From: Bacillota bacterium
Lineage (GTDB): Bacteria > Bacillota_I > Bacilli_A > RFN20 > CAG-288
DNA length: 29,519 nt
NCBI GenBank assembly: GCA_023459795.1
Contig: JAEWSP010000023.1
Span: 1 to 29,519, forward strand
Direction: 5' to 3'
Of this stretch, positions 22,003 through 29,448 are shown piece by piece; the first letter of the stretch is position 1, and the number at the start of each line of letters is the position of its first letter. Made by a program: the position numbers and the translations under genes. The notes beneath the pieces were generated by a model. The model was not told where the DNA came from. It searched no databases and worked only from the letters and a program-made list of their open reading frames with translations.

Positions 22003-23440
22003 AAGCATCGCCGAGCTCCATGCGGCGCTCGTGAAGAAGGAAGTCACCTCGCTCGAACTGGTCGAGGATGCGATTTCGGGTGTTCAGGGAGATACCTGCA
22101 ACTCCTTCGAAGCACTCTGCTTCGAAGAGGCCAGGAAAGAAGCCGGCAAGATCACGGAAGTGAAGGAAGAGGAATACCTGAAAGGCATTCCGTATGTCGC
22201 CAAGGATAATTTCTCGACCGCCGGGATCGAAACGACGGCTTCCAGCAAGATCCTGGAAGGATACGTTCCTTTCTTCGATGCTACCGTCGTCAGCAAGCTC
22301 CGCCGTGCGGGAATGATCCTGATCGGAAAGTCCACCATGGATGAGTTAGCCATGGGCGGAACCGGAACGACCGGCCATAAGGGCAACACCCTCAATCCGT
22401 ATAATCCGGAGCGTATCATCGGCGGCTCTTCCTGCGGAAGCGCAGCTGCTGTAAGCCAGGGCATCGTACCGATGGCCTTGGGAAGCGATACGGGCGATTC
22501 CGTCCGTAAGCCTGCCTCCAATGCCGGACTTGTCGGCTTCAAGGCAACCTGGGGAAGAATCAGCCGTTACGGCCTTTTCCCGTTTGCCCCGTCTCTGGAT
22601 GCCGTCGGCTATTTCACCAGGAATGTCCTCGACAGCGCCTATGTCCTCTCCGCTATCGCCGGGCACGACAAGAACGATATGTCCTCTTCCAGCCGGAAGA
22701 ACGAGAAGTATCAGAATTATGTCCTGCAGAAGAAGACCTTGAAGAAGGTCGGCTATTTCAAGGCCGTCATGGACTCCATTTCGAATCCGAGGATCAAGAA
22801 GGCCTACCTGGAGGTTCTCGACGCACTGAAGAAGAAGGGATACGAAGTCCTTTCCTACGACTATCCGGTGGAGCTTCTGGACGCCCTTTATCCGACATAT
22901 ATGATCATCTCCTGTGCCGAGAGCACCAGCAACAATGCCAACCTCGACGGCATCAAGTTCGGCCCTGCCGCCAAGAACAGCCCCAGGACCTGGCAGGAGT
23001 ACATGACGGAAGCCCGTACGGCCGGGTTCACCGACCTTATCAAGAGGCGGTTCGTCATCGGCTCCTTCTCGCTTCTCAGCGAGAACCAGGAAGAGATGTT
23101 CTGCCGGGCCCAGAAAGCAAGACGCCTTATCGTCAACGAACTGAACAAGTTCTTCGACCAGATCGACTACCTTATCGTTCCGGCAGCCTATTCCATCCCG
23201 AAGAAGATCAGCGAGCTCTCGACGAAGTGGTCGACCAAGCCTGACTTCCTCGACAATATCCTGACTATCGGCAACTTCGGCGGGAATCCGTCCCTGACTC
23301 TTCCTCTCCTCTTCGAGGAAGGAATGCCGATCGGCCTCAACATTACGGGAAGACCTTTCGAAGACGGGTATGTCTTCTCTTTGGCAAGTGCCGTGGAGGA
23401 GATCACGGGCCTGAAAGGCCTCGTGAAGGAGGAAAAGTAG
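21983..23440 (+). CDS. gatA: Aspartyl/glutamyl-tRNA amidotransferase subunit A
   Basis: GatA is the amidase subunit that frees ammonia from glutamine and channels it to GatB. The 485-residue protein has the amidase-signature triad at canonical spacing: K74 (VAKDN), cis-Ser S149 (GGSSCGSAA) and nucleophile S173. The residue before the nucleophile is Asp (SDTGDSVRKPAS) where most GatA proteins have Gly (TGGS), and the Gly-Ser loop has a Cys (SSCGS). The ATG at 21983 overlaps gatC by 20 nt. The ATG at 21995 (8-nt overlap, ATGAATAA) is an alternative and would remove four residues. gatB follows after 1 nt. Sequence after the triad (ISRYGLFPFAPSLDAVG) is strongly conserved. Confidence 0.96.
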   Translation: MTKWMNKSIAELHAALVKKEVTSLELVEDAISGVQGDTCNSFEALCFEEARKEAGKITEVKEEEYLKGIPYVAKDNFSTAGIETTASSKILEGYVPFFDATVVSKLRRAGMILIGKSTMDELAMGGTGTTGHKGNTLNPYNPERIIGGSSCGSAAAVSQGIVPMALGSDTGDSVRKPASNAGLVGFKATWGRISRYGLFPFAPSLDAVGYFTRNVLDSAYVLSAIAGHDKNDMSSSSRKNEKYQNYVLQKKTLKKVGYFKAVMDSISNPRIKKAYLEVLDALKKKGYEVLSYDYPVELLDALYPTYMIISCAESTSNNANLDGIKFGPAAKNSPRTWQEYMTEARTAGFTDLIKRRFVIGSFSLLSENQEEMFCRAQKARRLIVNELNKFFDQIDYLIVPAAYSIPKKISELSTKWSTKPDFLDNILTIGNFGGNPSLTLPLLFEEGMPIGLNITGRPFEDGYVFSLASAVEEITGLKGLVKEEK

Positions 23441-23441
23441 C

Positions 23442-24893
23442 ATGGCAACCGAATATATCCCTACCATCGGCGTGGAGATCCACGTCCAGCTGAAGACGAA
23501 GAGCAAGATGTTCTCTTCCGCTCCGGTGACTTACGGACTCAGCCCGAATTCCGAGACGATGCCTCTCGACCTTGCCTTCCCGGGAACGATGCCGGTCGTC
23601 AACAAGGAGGCCGTCGCTTTTGCCATCAAGGTCTGCGAAGCACTCCATATGGATATTGCCCGCACCCTCCGTTTCGACCGCAAGAACTATTTCTATCCGG
23701 ATCTTACCAAAGGTTATCAGATCACCCAGCAGTTCGATCCTATCGGCAAGGGCGGAGAAGTCGAGATCACTCTCGACAGCGGCGAGAAGAAGACAATCCA
23801 TGTCGAACAGGCCCACCTCGAGGAGGATACGGCCAAGCAGCTGCATCTAGCCGATATCTCCTTTCTGAACTACAACCGTGCCGGTGTCCCGCTTCTGGAG
23901 ATCGTCTCCCTTCCGGATATGCATTCCGGGGAAGAGGCCATGAAGTACGTCGAAGCCATCCGGGAGATCGTCACCTACCTTGGCGTTTCGGACGGAAAGA
24001 TGGAGGATGGCAGCATGCGCTGCGATACGAACATCTCCATCGCTCCGAAAGGCAGCGACAAGCTCGGCACCAAGTGCGAGTGCAAGAACCTGAATACCAT
24101 CCAGAACATCCGCCTTGCCGTCGACTACGAGGTCAAGAGGCAGGCCAAGCTCCTCGATTGCGGGGAACCGGTCATCCAGGAGACAAGGCGTTTCGATGAA
24201 GGGAAGAAGGAGACCGTGATGATGCGTAAGAAGACGAATGCCATCGACTACAAGTACTTCCGGGAACCGAACATCGTTCCGATCGACCTGGATTCCGGAT
24301 TCCTGTATGATTCCATCCACTCCATGAACAAGCTTCCTAGCGCTTACCGCAAGGAGCTCCATGAAGACGGACTCAACGACTATCAGGTCGAATCCCTCCT
24401 TAGGGAGAGAGACGACGTCCTCTACTTCGAGGACTGCCTGAAGCTCGGAGCCAAGAACCCTGTCACCCTCTGGGATTTCCTGATGGTGGACATCAAGGCC
24501 TGGCTCAACAAGAACGAGAAGAGCCTTTCCGACCTCCGCTTCCAGAAGGAGAACCTGGTCGAGCTTCTGACCCTCCTCGGAAACGGGAAGATCAATTCCA
24601 AGCAGGCGAAGGAGGTCCTCTCCGAGATGCTGGAGAAGGGATCTCTTCCCGGCGATGTCGTCAAGGAGAAGGGCATGGAGCAGATCAGCGACTCCTCCCT
24701 TATCGATGCCCTTGTCAAGGACGTCCTTGGCAAGAACGGACAGTCCGTCCTGGACTGGCAGCAGGGGCATGACCATGCCCTCGGCTACCTGGTCGGCCAG
24801 GTCATGAAGACTTCCCACGGTAAAGCCAATCCGTCGATGGCCAAGGAGAAGATCCTTGCCGCTATCGGAAAGTGCGGAAGCAAGAAGAACTAG
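23442..24893 (+). CDS. gatB: Aspartyl/glutamyl-tRNA amidotransferase subunit B
   Basis: GatB phosphorylates the mischarged Glu/Asp on tRNA and transfers the ammonia supplied by GatA. The 483 residues match the family. Visible are IGVEIHVQLKTKSKMFS (9-25), LAFPGTMPVVN, RKNYFYPDLTKGYQITQ, HLEEDTAK, NRAGVPLLEIVS, GSMRCDTNIS and KCECKNLN. A tail domain of the YqeY type, which contacts the tRNA elbow, takes up roughly the last 140 residues. AAGGAGG in the gatA 3' end is 9 nt before the ATG. A strong terminator follows the stop, so gatCAB (possibly read from ligA) ends here. Confidence 0.97.
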   Translation: MATEYIPTIGVEIHVQLKTKSKMFSSAPVTYGLSPNSETMPLDLAFPGTMPVVNKEAVAFAIKVCEALHMDIARTLRFDRKNYFYPDLTKGYQITQQFDPIGKGGEVEITLDSGEKKTIHVEQAHLEEDTAKQLHLADISFLNYNRAGVPLLEIVSLPDMHSGEEAMKYVEAIREIVTYLGVSDGKMEDGSMRCDTNISIAPKGSDKLGTKCECKNLNTIQNIRLAVDYEVKRQAKLLDCGEPVIQETRRFDEGKKETVMMRKKTNAIDYKYFREPNIVPIDLDSGFLYDSIHSMNKLPSAYRKELHEDGLNDYQVESLLRERDDVLYFEDCLKLGAKNPVTLWDFLMVDIKAWLNKNEKSLSDLRFQKENLVELLTLLGNGKINSKQAKEVLSEMLEKGSLPGDVVKEKGMEQISDSSLIDALVKDVLGKNGQSVLDWQQGHDHALGYLVGQVMKTSHGKANPSMAKEKILAAIGKCGSKKN

Positions 24894-24899
24894 TCTTTC

Positions 24900-24929
24900 G
24901 GAGGGGAAGAAGTCTTCCCCTCCTTTTTT
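24900..24929 (+). terminator. Strong terminator after gatB
   Basis: GGAGGGGAAG (24900-24909) and CTTCCCCTCC (24914-24923) form a perfect 10-bp stem with loop AAGT, followed by six T. It begins 7 nt after the gatB stop. Confidence 0.95.
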
Positions 24930-24972
24930 CTTGCCGTAATAAGGGCTTTCTTCTTTTCTTTCCTTTCTTTTC

Positions 24973-25010
24973 TTAGAAGAGGATTCCATTTGGTCTATAA
25001 TACTAAAGCT
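24973..25010 (+). promoter_or_regulatory. tgt promoter producing a probably leaderless message
   Basis: TTAGAA (24973-24978), a 17-bp spacer and TATAAT (24996-25001). A start 6-8 nt downstream falls at about 25007-25009, and the tgt ATG is at 25011. No purine-rich SD lies between. Confidence 0.6.
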
Positions 25011-26144
25011 ATGTGCCCTAATTTTTATATTGAAGTCCTTCACAAGGACAAGAACTGCAACGCCCGGTACGGGCTTCTCCATACGCCGCACGGCGTCGTG
25101 GAGCTTCCGATGTTCATGCCGGTCGGCACCCAGGCCACCGTCAAGATGCTTTCCGCTGACGAGCTTACGGACATGGGGTCCGGAGTCGTGCTTGCCAATA
25201 CCTACCACCTGGCTCTGCGCCCGGGGGAGGATATCGTAAGCAGGGCCGGAGGCGTACAGAAGTTCATGGGATACAGGGGACCGATGCTGACCGACAGCGG
25301 AGGCTACCAGGTGTTCTCCCTTACCAAGCTCCGCGGTCCTATCACGGAACAGGGTGTCTCCTTCAAGGATCCCCTCAGCGGGAACAGCCATTTCTTCTCT
25401 CCGGAATCCGTCATCGGGATCGAGGAGAAGATCGGCGCGGATATCATCATGTCCTTCGACGAATGTGCTCCTTATCCCTGCACGAAGGAATATATGGCAT
25501 CTTCTGTGGCCAGGACTATCCGCTGGGCGAAAAGAGGACTTGAAGCCCACAAGAGGACTGATGACCAGGCACTGTTTGGAATCGTCCAGGGCGGAGACTA
25601 CGCTGACCTCAGGGAAAGCTGCGCCAAGGAGCTTACCTCCCTTCCCTTCGACGGCTTCTCCATCGGCGGAACGGCTATCGGCGAACCTAGGACTACGGAA
25701 TACCACGAAGTAAGCCTGACTCTCCCTTACCTTCCCTATGACAAGCCGCGCTACCTCATGGGTATCGGGAGTCTCGATATGATGTTCGACGGCATCAGGA
25801 AGGGAGTCGACATGTTCGACTGCGTCCTTCCGACAAGGCTTGCAAGGCATGGCTCCTTGATGACCAGGAACGGCAGGATCAATATCCTGAAGGGAAAGTA
25901 CGCAGACGACTTCACCCCGATCGATCCGACCTGCGACTGCTACTGCTGCCGGAACTTCACGAAGGCCTATGTCCACCACCTCATGAAGTGCGAAGAAGGA
26001 CTCGGCGCTCGTCTTGCCTCCATCCACAACATCCGCTTCCTCATCCAGACGATGGAGGAAGCAAGAGAAGCAATAAAGAACGACCGCTTCCTCGAATTCT
26101 CTGCGGAAAGGCTGCAGGAGTTCGGAAACGAACGCGGCTGCTAG
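25011..26144 (+). CDS. tgt: tRNA-guanine transglycosylase
   Basis: Tgt exchanges guanine 34 in GUN-anticodon tRNAs (Tyr, His, Asn, Asp) for a queuosine precursor (preQ1) or, in some bacteria, queuine. The 377-residue protein shows LTDSGGYQVFS (D95), GIVQGG (191-195), the nucleophile D270 in MFDCVLPTR, and a zinc site C308, C310, C313 and H339. The ATG at 25011 is chosen because the family start (a short strand, then KxxxxARxGxLHTPHG) follows directly; a TTG at 24990 lies before the likely transcription start. queA follows after 19 nt. Confidence 0.96.
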   Translation: MCPNFYIEVLHKDKNCNARYGLLHTPHGVVELPMFMPVGTQATVKMLSADELTDMGSGVVLANTYHLALRPGEDIVSRAGGVQKFMGYRGPMLTDSGGYQVFSLTKLRGPITEQGVSFKDPLSGNSHFFSPESVIGIEEKIGADIIMSFDECAPYPCTKEYMASSVARTIRWAKRGLEAHKRTDDQALFGIVQGGDYADLRESCAKELTSLPFDGFSIGGTAIGEPRTTEYHEVSLTLPYLPYDKPRYLMGIGSLDMMFDGIRKGVDMFDCVLPTRLARHGSLMTRNGRINILKGKYADDFTPIDPTCDCYCCRNFTKAYVHHLMKCEEGLGARLASIHNIRFLIQTMEEAREAIKNDRFLEFSAERLQEFGNERGC

Positions 26145-26163
26145 AAGAAGGAAAAAGAAAATA

Positions 26164-27246
26164 ATGAATACACCAGGTTTCGATTACGATATTTACAGTC
26201 TCAGCTCCTACGATTACTATCTTCCCAAGGAACAGATCGCCCAGTCTCCGGCGGAGCAGAGGGACCATTCCCGCTGCCTGATGATGGACCGGTTTACGGG
26301 AGAGCTCCAGGACCTTCCTTACTTCTATCAGATCGAGGACTACCTGAAGCCGGGAGATGTCCTGGTACGGAACAACACGAAGGTCATCCCTGCCCGCCTT
26401 GTCGGGGAGAAGAAGGAGACCCACGCCCATGTGGAGCTCCTGCTTCTGAACGAGAAGAAGGATCAGAAGGATGTCTGGGAATGCCTGGTCGGCAATGCCC
26501 ATGCCGTCAAGCTCGGAACGGTCGTGTCCTTCGGAACGAACGACGAGCTTGTCGCTACCTGCGTCGGAGTGGAGGAAGAAGGGCTCCGGCTCATGAAGAT
26601 GGACTACAAGGGAATCTTCCTGGAAGTTTTGGATGCCTTAGGAGAGATGCCGCTTCCGCCGTATATCCATGAGCAGCTCGGGGACAACTCCCGCTACCAG
26701 ACCGTATATGCCAAGATCGAAGGCAGCGCTGCTGCCCCGACCGCCGGTTTTCATTTCACTAAGGAATTATTTGAGAAGCTCAAGAAGAAAGGTGTCGAAG
26801 TCGTGGATATTACGCTTCATATCGGACTTGGCACTTTCCGCCCTGTGAAGGAAGACGATATCCGTAAGCATGATATGCATACGGAATTCTACCAGGTCAG
26901 CGAAGAAGCTGCCGCCACTCTCCGGAAGGCAAGAAGCGAACACAGAAGGATCATCGCCATCGGTACGACTCCGACCAGGACCCTGGAGACCGTCATGCAG
27001 AAGTGCGGGGATTTCAAGGCCACGAGCGGAAACACGAACCTCTTCATCTACCCGGGCTTCAAGTACAAGGCTATCGACTGCCTCATCACGAACTTCCATC
27101 TTCCCAAGTCGACATTGGTGATGCTGGTCTCTGCCTTCTCGTCCCGGGACAACATCCTTAGAGCCTACAAGCATGCCGTCGACAGCAAATACCGCTTCTT
27201 CTCGTTCGGCGATTCCATGTTCATCCATACGGACAAGACCCTCTAG
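26164..27246 (+). CDS. queA: S-adenosylmethionine:tRNA ribosyltransferase-isomerase
   Basis: QueA builds the epoxycyclopentane ring of epoxyqueuosine on preQ1-modified tRNA, using the ribosyl part of SAM. The protein has 360 residues, slightly longer than the usual 340-350. It contains YYLPKEQIAQSPAEQRDHSR near the N-terminus, VRNNTKVIPARL, LPPYIHE, YAKIEGSAAAPTAGFHFT, HIGLGTFRPV and a C-terminal TNFHLPKSTLVMLVSAF; all are family landmarks. AAGGA lies about 11 nt before the ATG. It sits between tgt and queH, which begins at the base after its stop codon. Confidence 0.96.
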   Translation: MNTPGFDYDIYSLSSYDYYLPKEQIAQSPAEQRDHSRCLMMDRFTGELQDLPYFYQIEDYLKPGDVLVRNNTKVIPARLVGEKKETHAHVELLLLNEKKDQKDVWECLVGNAHAVKLGTVVSFGTNDELVATCVGVEEEGLRLMKMDYKGIFLEVLDALGEMPLPPYIHEQLGDNSRYQTVYAKIEGSAAAPTAGFHFTKELFEKLKKKGVEVVDITLHIGLGTFRPVKEDDIRKHDMHTEFYQVSEEAAATLRKARSEHRRIIAIGTTPTRTLETVMQKCGDFKATSGNTNLFIYPGFKYKAIDCLITNFHLPKSTLVMLVSAFSSRDNILRAYKHAVDSKYRFFSFGDSMFIHTDKTL

Positions 27247-27918
27247 ATGGAAGAGAGAAGAGACTACAACAGGGAGTTCAAGGAAGAAATCGAGAAAGCC
27301 AGGCTCTATAAGAAGAAGCCTACGCTTTTTCTTCATGCCTGCTGCGGCCCCTGCCTTACCTATCCTCTTTCCGCTCTGCTTCCCTATTTCGATGTGACCG
27401 TCGGCTACTTCAATCCGAATATCCAGCCTTTAAGCGAATACTATAAAAGAAGGGACACCCTTCTTTCCTTCGTCTCCAGGTACGGAAAGGACCGGGGACA
27501 GGATATTTCTGTCGTCCTTCCCGAGGAGGACTTCGAGAAGTACCGTCTTTCCTTCCTCGACCGGAAGGACGATGCCGAAGGAGGGGAAGTCTGCCTCCGC
27601 TGCCACCGCTACCGGATGGAGCTTGCCTACCAGTATGCCTCTAGCCACCATTTCGACTACTTCACGACCGTCATGACGGTCAGCTCCAAGAAGCCGAGCC
27701 GCGAGATCAACGAGATCGGAGAGGAACTCTCCCGGAAGTTTCCCGGCACCAAGTATCTTTTCTCCGACTTCAAGAAGGAGAACGGACAGCTGCTCGGGAT
27801 CCGGATCGCAAAAGCCTATTTTCTCTATAGGCAGGACTACTGCGGATGCCTGTTCTCCCTTGCGGAAAGGGAGAAGGAGAAGAGAAACAGAAGCCGGAAC
27901 GGAGAGAAGGAAGACTAG
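27247..27918 (+). CDS. queH: Epoxyqueuosine reductase QueH
   Basis: QueH reduces epoxyqueuosine to queuosine, the last step of the pathway, and replaces the cobalamin enzyme QueG in many anaerobes. The 223 residues carry HACCGPC (C32, C33, C36), CLRC (C116, C119) and CGC (C199, C201), the Cys pattern used for the iron-sulfur centre and redox disulfide of the DUF208/QueH family. The N-terminal FLHACCGPC strand-turn and FNPNIQP are typical. The ATG directly follows the queA stop with no visible SD, so it is probably translationally coupled. The absence of queG here suggests a cobalamin-free route (inference; QueG could be elsewhere). Confidence 0.93.
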   Translation: MEERRDYNREFKEEIEKARLYKKKPTLFLHACCGPCLTYPLSALLPYFDVTVGYFNPNIQPLSEYYKRRDTLLSFVSRYGKDRGQDISVVLPEEDFEKYRLSFLDRKDDAEGGEVCLRCHRYRMELAYQYASSHHFDYFTTVMTVSSKKPSREINEIGEELSRKFPGTKYLFSDFKKENGQLLGIRIAKAYFLYRQDYCGCLFSLAEREKEKRNRSRNGEKED

Positions 27919-28052
27919 ATCTGTCTGGGCGTTTTGAAAGCAAGGTTCCTAAGCACTAGCCGGCATATTTGCAAGGCTGATGTTCCAATGGGGCAGATTG
28001 ATTTCTGCTTGTCATGGGAAGATTGATAAAAAAGGTGGAATTAATGGTAATT

Positions 28053-28090
28053 AAAGGCTGCCCAAAAGGTGCAGATAATTGCCTTTTTTT
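28053..28090 (+). terminator. Likely terminator of the tgt-queA-queH operon
   Basis: AAAGGC (28053-28058) pairs with GCCTTT (28081-28086) around a 22-nt loop that has its own short TGC/GCA stem, followed by T to 28090. It is about 135 nt past the queH stop. Confidence 0.5.
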
Positions 28091-28127
28091 GGATTTTGGT
28101 CCGTGGTAATAGTTTCCTAATACAACT

Positions 28128-28155
28128 TTTACAACTCCTTATAACATTTTATAGT
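28128..28155 (+). promoter_or_regulatory. Promoter of a candidate small RNA
   Basis: TTTACA (28128-28133), a 16-bp spacer and TATAGT (28150-28155). No coding frame with SD follows before the terminator at 28334-28360. Confidence 0.4.
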
Positions 28156-28161
28156 AATCGA

Positions 28162-28360
28162 AGTTTTTTTTTGCAAAATAGGGTGAACAAAGTGGCATCG
28201 TTCCGGATCTGATTTGCTCCACCAAATGGTCGCCAGACGCACACCCGCCTGATACTCGTATCGAAAGGGCGATTTGCGTTAAGGTTTGCTATTACTAAGC
28301 CTATAAAGCCTAGCATTAAGTAAGCCTATATTGAAAGGAGTCTCCCAGGCTCTTTTTTTT
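28162..28360 (+). ncRNA. Candidate structured small RNA, about 200 nt
   Basis: The segment lies between a promoter (28128-28155) and an intrinsic terminator (28334-28360). It holds a long composite stem at 28237-28279. ACGCA pairs with TGCGT, then CGCCT with GGGCG, then GATA-CTCG-TATC as a closed tetraloop hairpin. The 3' part repeats TAAGCCTATA (28296-28305 and 28321-28330). No match to RNase P, SRP RNA, tmRNA, 6S or a T-box could be made by eye. A remnant of a decayed gene is the alternative. Confidence 0.3.
28334..28360 (+). terminator. Intrinsic terminator in the spacer
   Basis: AAAG-GAGTCT (28334-28343) pairs with AGGCTC-TTTT (28347-28356) around CCC, with T-G wobbles, and is followed by a run of eight T (28353-28360). 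Confidence 0.75.
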
Positions 28361-28362
28361 CA

Positions 28363-28382
28363 TGAGTGGAGATTTCCACTCA
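28363..28382. repeat. Palindrome TGAGTGGA-GATT-TCCACTCA
   Basis: A perfect 8-bp inverted repeat with a 4-nt loop. It shares the TGAGTGGA / TTTCCACTCA arms and similar following bases with 156-206, in opposite orientation. It could be a mobile-element end or an empty remnant of one. Confidence 0.55.
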
Positions 28383-28385
28383 CAT

Positions 28386-28413
28386 TTGAAGTAAAAATCA
28401 ATAAGTTTATAAT
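28386..28413 (+). promoter_or_regulatory. Promoter of the DUF3644-like gene
   Basis: TTGAAG (28386-28391), a 16-bp spacer and TATAAT (28408-28413). The SD GGGAGGGG follows just before the ATG at 28434, so the gene looks built to be expressed. Confidence 0.55.
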
Positions 28414-28433
28414 AATTATGTAGGGAGGGGAAT

Positions 28434-28949
28434 ATGAAAGCTTTATATAAAACGCTACTTGAAAAATCAAAGCAAGCGATGCTTAGTGCGGTTTCAATTT
28501 ACAACAATCCTATAATATCTTTTAAGACAGAAATTTTTATTGTGAATGCAGAAATAGCTTGGACCTATTTATTTCATGCATTTTATAATCTTTGCAAGAT
28601 AGATTATGCTTATTATACTTTAGTGAATGGACGCAAAAAATACACTTATGTTGAGAACAAAAGGCGCAAAATGTGGGAACTTTCAAAATGTATTGATTGT
28701 ACAGAATCACCTCTTGACGAATCAACTAAGAGTAACTTAAATTTTATAATTATGCTAAGAAACGAAATAGAACATAGCTCTTGCAAATCTATTGATGATT
28801 GCGTAAGTGCAAAAATTCAAGCTTGTTGTATTAATTATAATTTTTACCTAAAAAAATTATTTGGCCCAAAGGAAGGCCTTGATTCGAAACTAGCAATTTC
28901 GGTACAATTTTCTGAATTAGATCCTTTTCAAAAAAAAGCAGTTAATTAA
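28434..28949 (+). CDS. DUF3644-like protein with HEPN-type motif, N-terminal part (frameshifted)
   Basis: This 171-residue frame matches my memory of the DUF3644 N-terminus: MKALYKTLLEKSKQAMLSAV, IYNNPIISFKTEIF, then IAWTYLFHAFY. It contains MLRNEIEHSS, an R-N-x3-H motif (R109, N110, H114), which is the catalytic signature of HEPN ribonucleases. HEPN proteins act in toxin-antitoxin and anti-phage systems. The frame ends soon after a run of eight A (28930-28937), and the protein continues in another frame from 28939. Removing one A gives a single 313-residue protein. Base composition is far more AT-rich than the core genes and codon use differs, suggesting transfer. Promoter and SD are intact. 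The family name is from memory; the HEPN assignment is an inference from the motif. Confidence 0.65.
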   Translation: MKALYKTLLEKSKQAMLSAVSIYNNPIISFKTEIFIVNAEIAWTYLFHAFYNLCKIDYAYYTLVNGRKKYTYVENKRRKMWELSKCIDCTESPLDESTKSNLNFIIMLRNEIEHSSCKSIDDCVSAKIQACCINYNFYLKKLFGPKEGLDSKLAISVQFSELDPFQKKAVN

Positions 28950-29376
28950 CAATCCAAAGTTAGACAAAACAATAAGCAATTTTGTAACAAATTTTGAAAA
29001 CAAATTATCAAAAGAGATAATTGGAGATTCTCGATATGCATATAGAGTGTGTTTTGTTGAAACCAATGTAAATAGGCCTGGCCAAGCTGATAAAGTCCTT
29101 AATTTTATTAAAAAAACAAGTGAGACAGAAGAAGGAATAAACCTAATTATCAAAGAGACAGAAAAGAAAAAATACCTCCCTTCTGATATTGTTAGAATCA
29201 TAAAAAATGAAGGTTACCAAGCTTTTAATATGACTAAACACACGGAAATTTGGAAAAAAGTAGATGGTAAAAGTGAAGAAAAGCATTTTGGGGTAAGAAT
29301 TGCAAAAACATGGTACTGGTATGATTCTTGGCTTAACGCTTTGCGAGAGTATTTAAAAAGCAATCCATTAGATTAA
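28939..29376 (+). pseudogene. DUF3644-like gene, C-terminal part in a shifted frame
   Basis: This frame is open from 28939 to the TAA at 29376 and joins the upstream frame after loss of one A from the A-run. Read through, it continues with QLINNPKLDKTISNFV, then FVETNVNRPGQADKV and the C-terminal segment KHTEIWKKVDG, HFGVRIAKTWYWYDSW and LREYL. This looks like the winged-helix or nucleic-acid-binding tail that follows DUF3644 in related proteins. A GTG at 29047 gives a 109-residue frame, but no SD supports separate translation. Either the gene is broken, or the A-run lets RNA polymerase or the ribosome slip and make some full-length protein. A sequencing error in the homopolymer would also give this picture. 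Confidence 0.6.
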
Positions 29377-29448
29377 TCAATTTCAATTTTATTAGAGAAG
29401 GATAAACCAAAGTGTTGCTGCATGACTTCAAAGCAGTATAATCATCCC

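Larger units (their letters stand above)
27919..28433. other. Gene-free spacer between queH and the AT-rich gene
   Basis: No protein frame is convincing. It contains a terminator-like stem for the queuosine operon (28053-28090), a promoter (28128-28155), a strongly folded segment (28237-28279), a terminator (28334-28360), a TGAGTGGA palindrome (28363-28382) and the promoter of the next gene (28386-28413). On the minus strand, about 28180-28280 reads as an open but unrecognised peptide segment, which may be a gene remnant. Confidence 0.5.

Noticed and set aside
23847..26027. 726-codon minus-strand frame across gatB and tgt
   Set aside because: It spans two clear plus-strand genes and a strong terminator; it is a shadow of biased codon use.
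28176..28220. T-box leader (AGGGTG...GTGG resembling the T-box sequence)
   Set aside because: The conserved AGGGTGGNACCGCG core is broken and no aminoacyl-tRNA synthetase, amino-acid gene or antiterminator partner follows.
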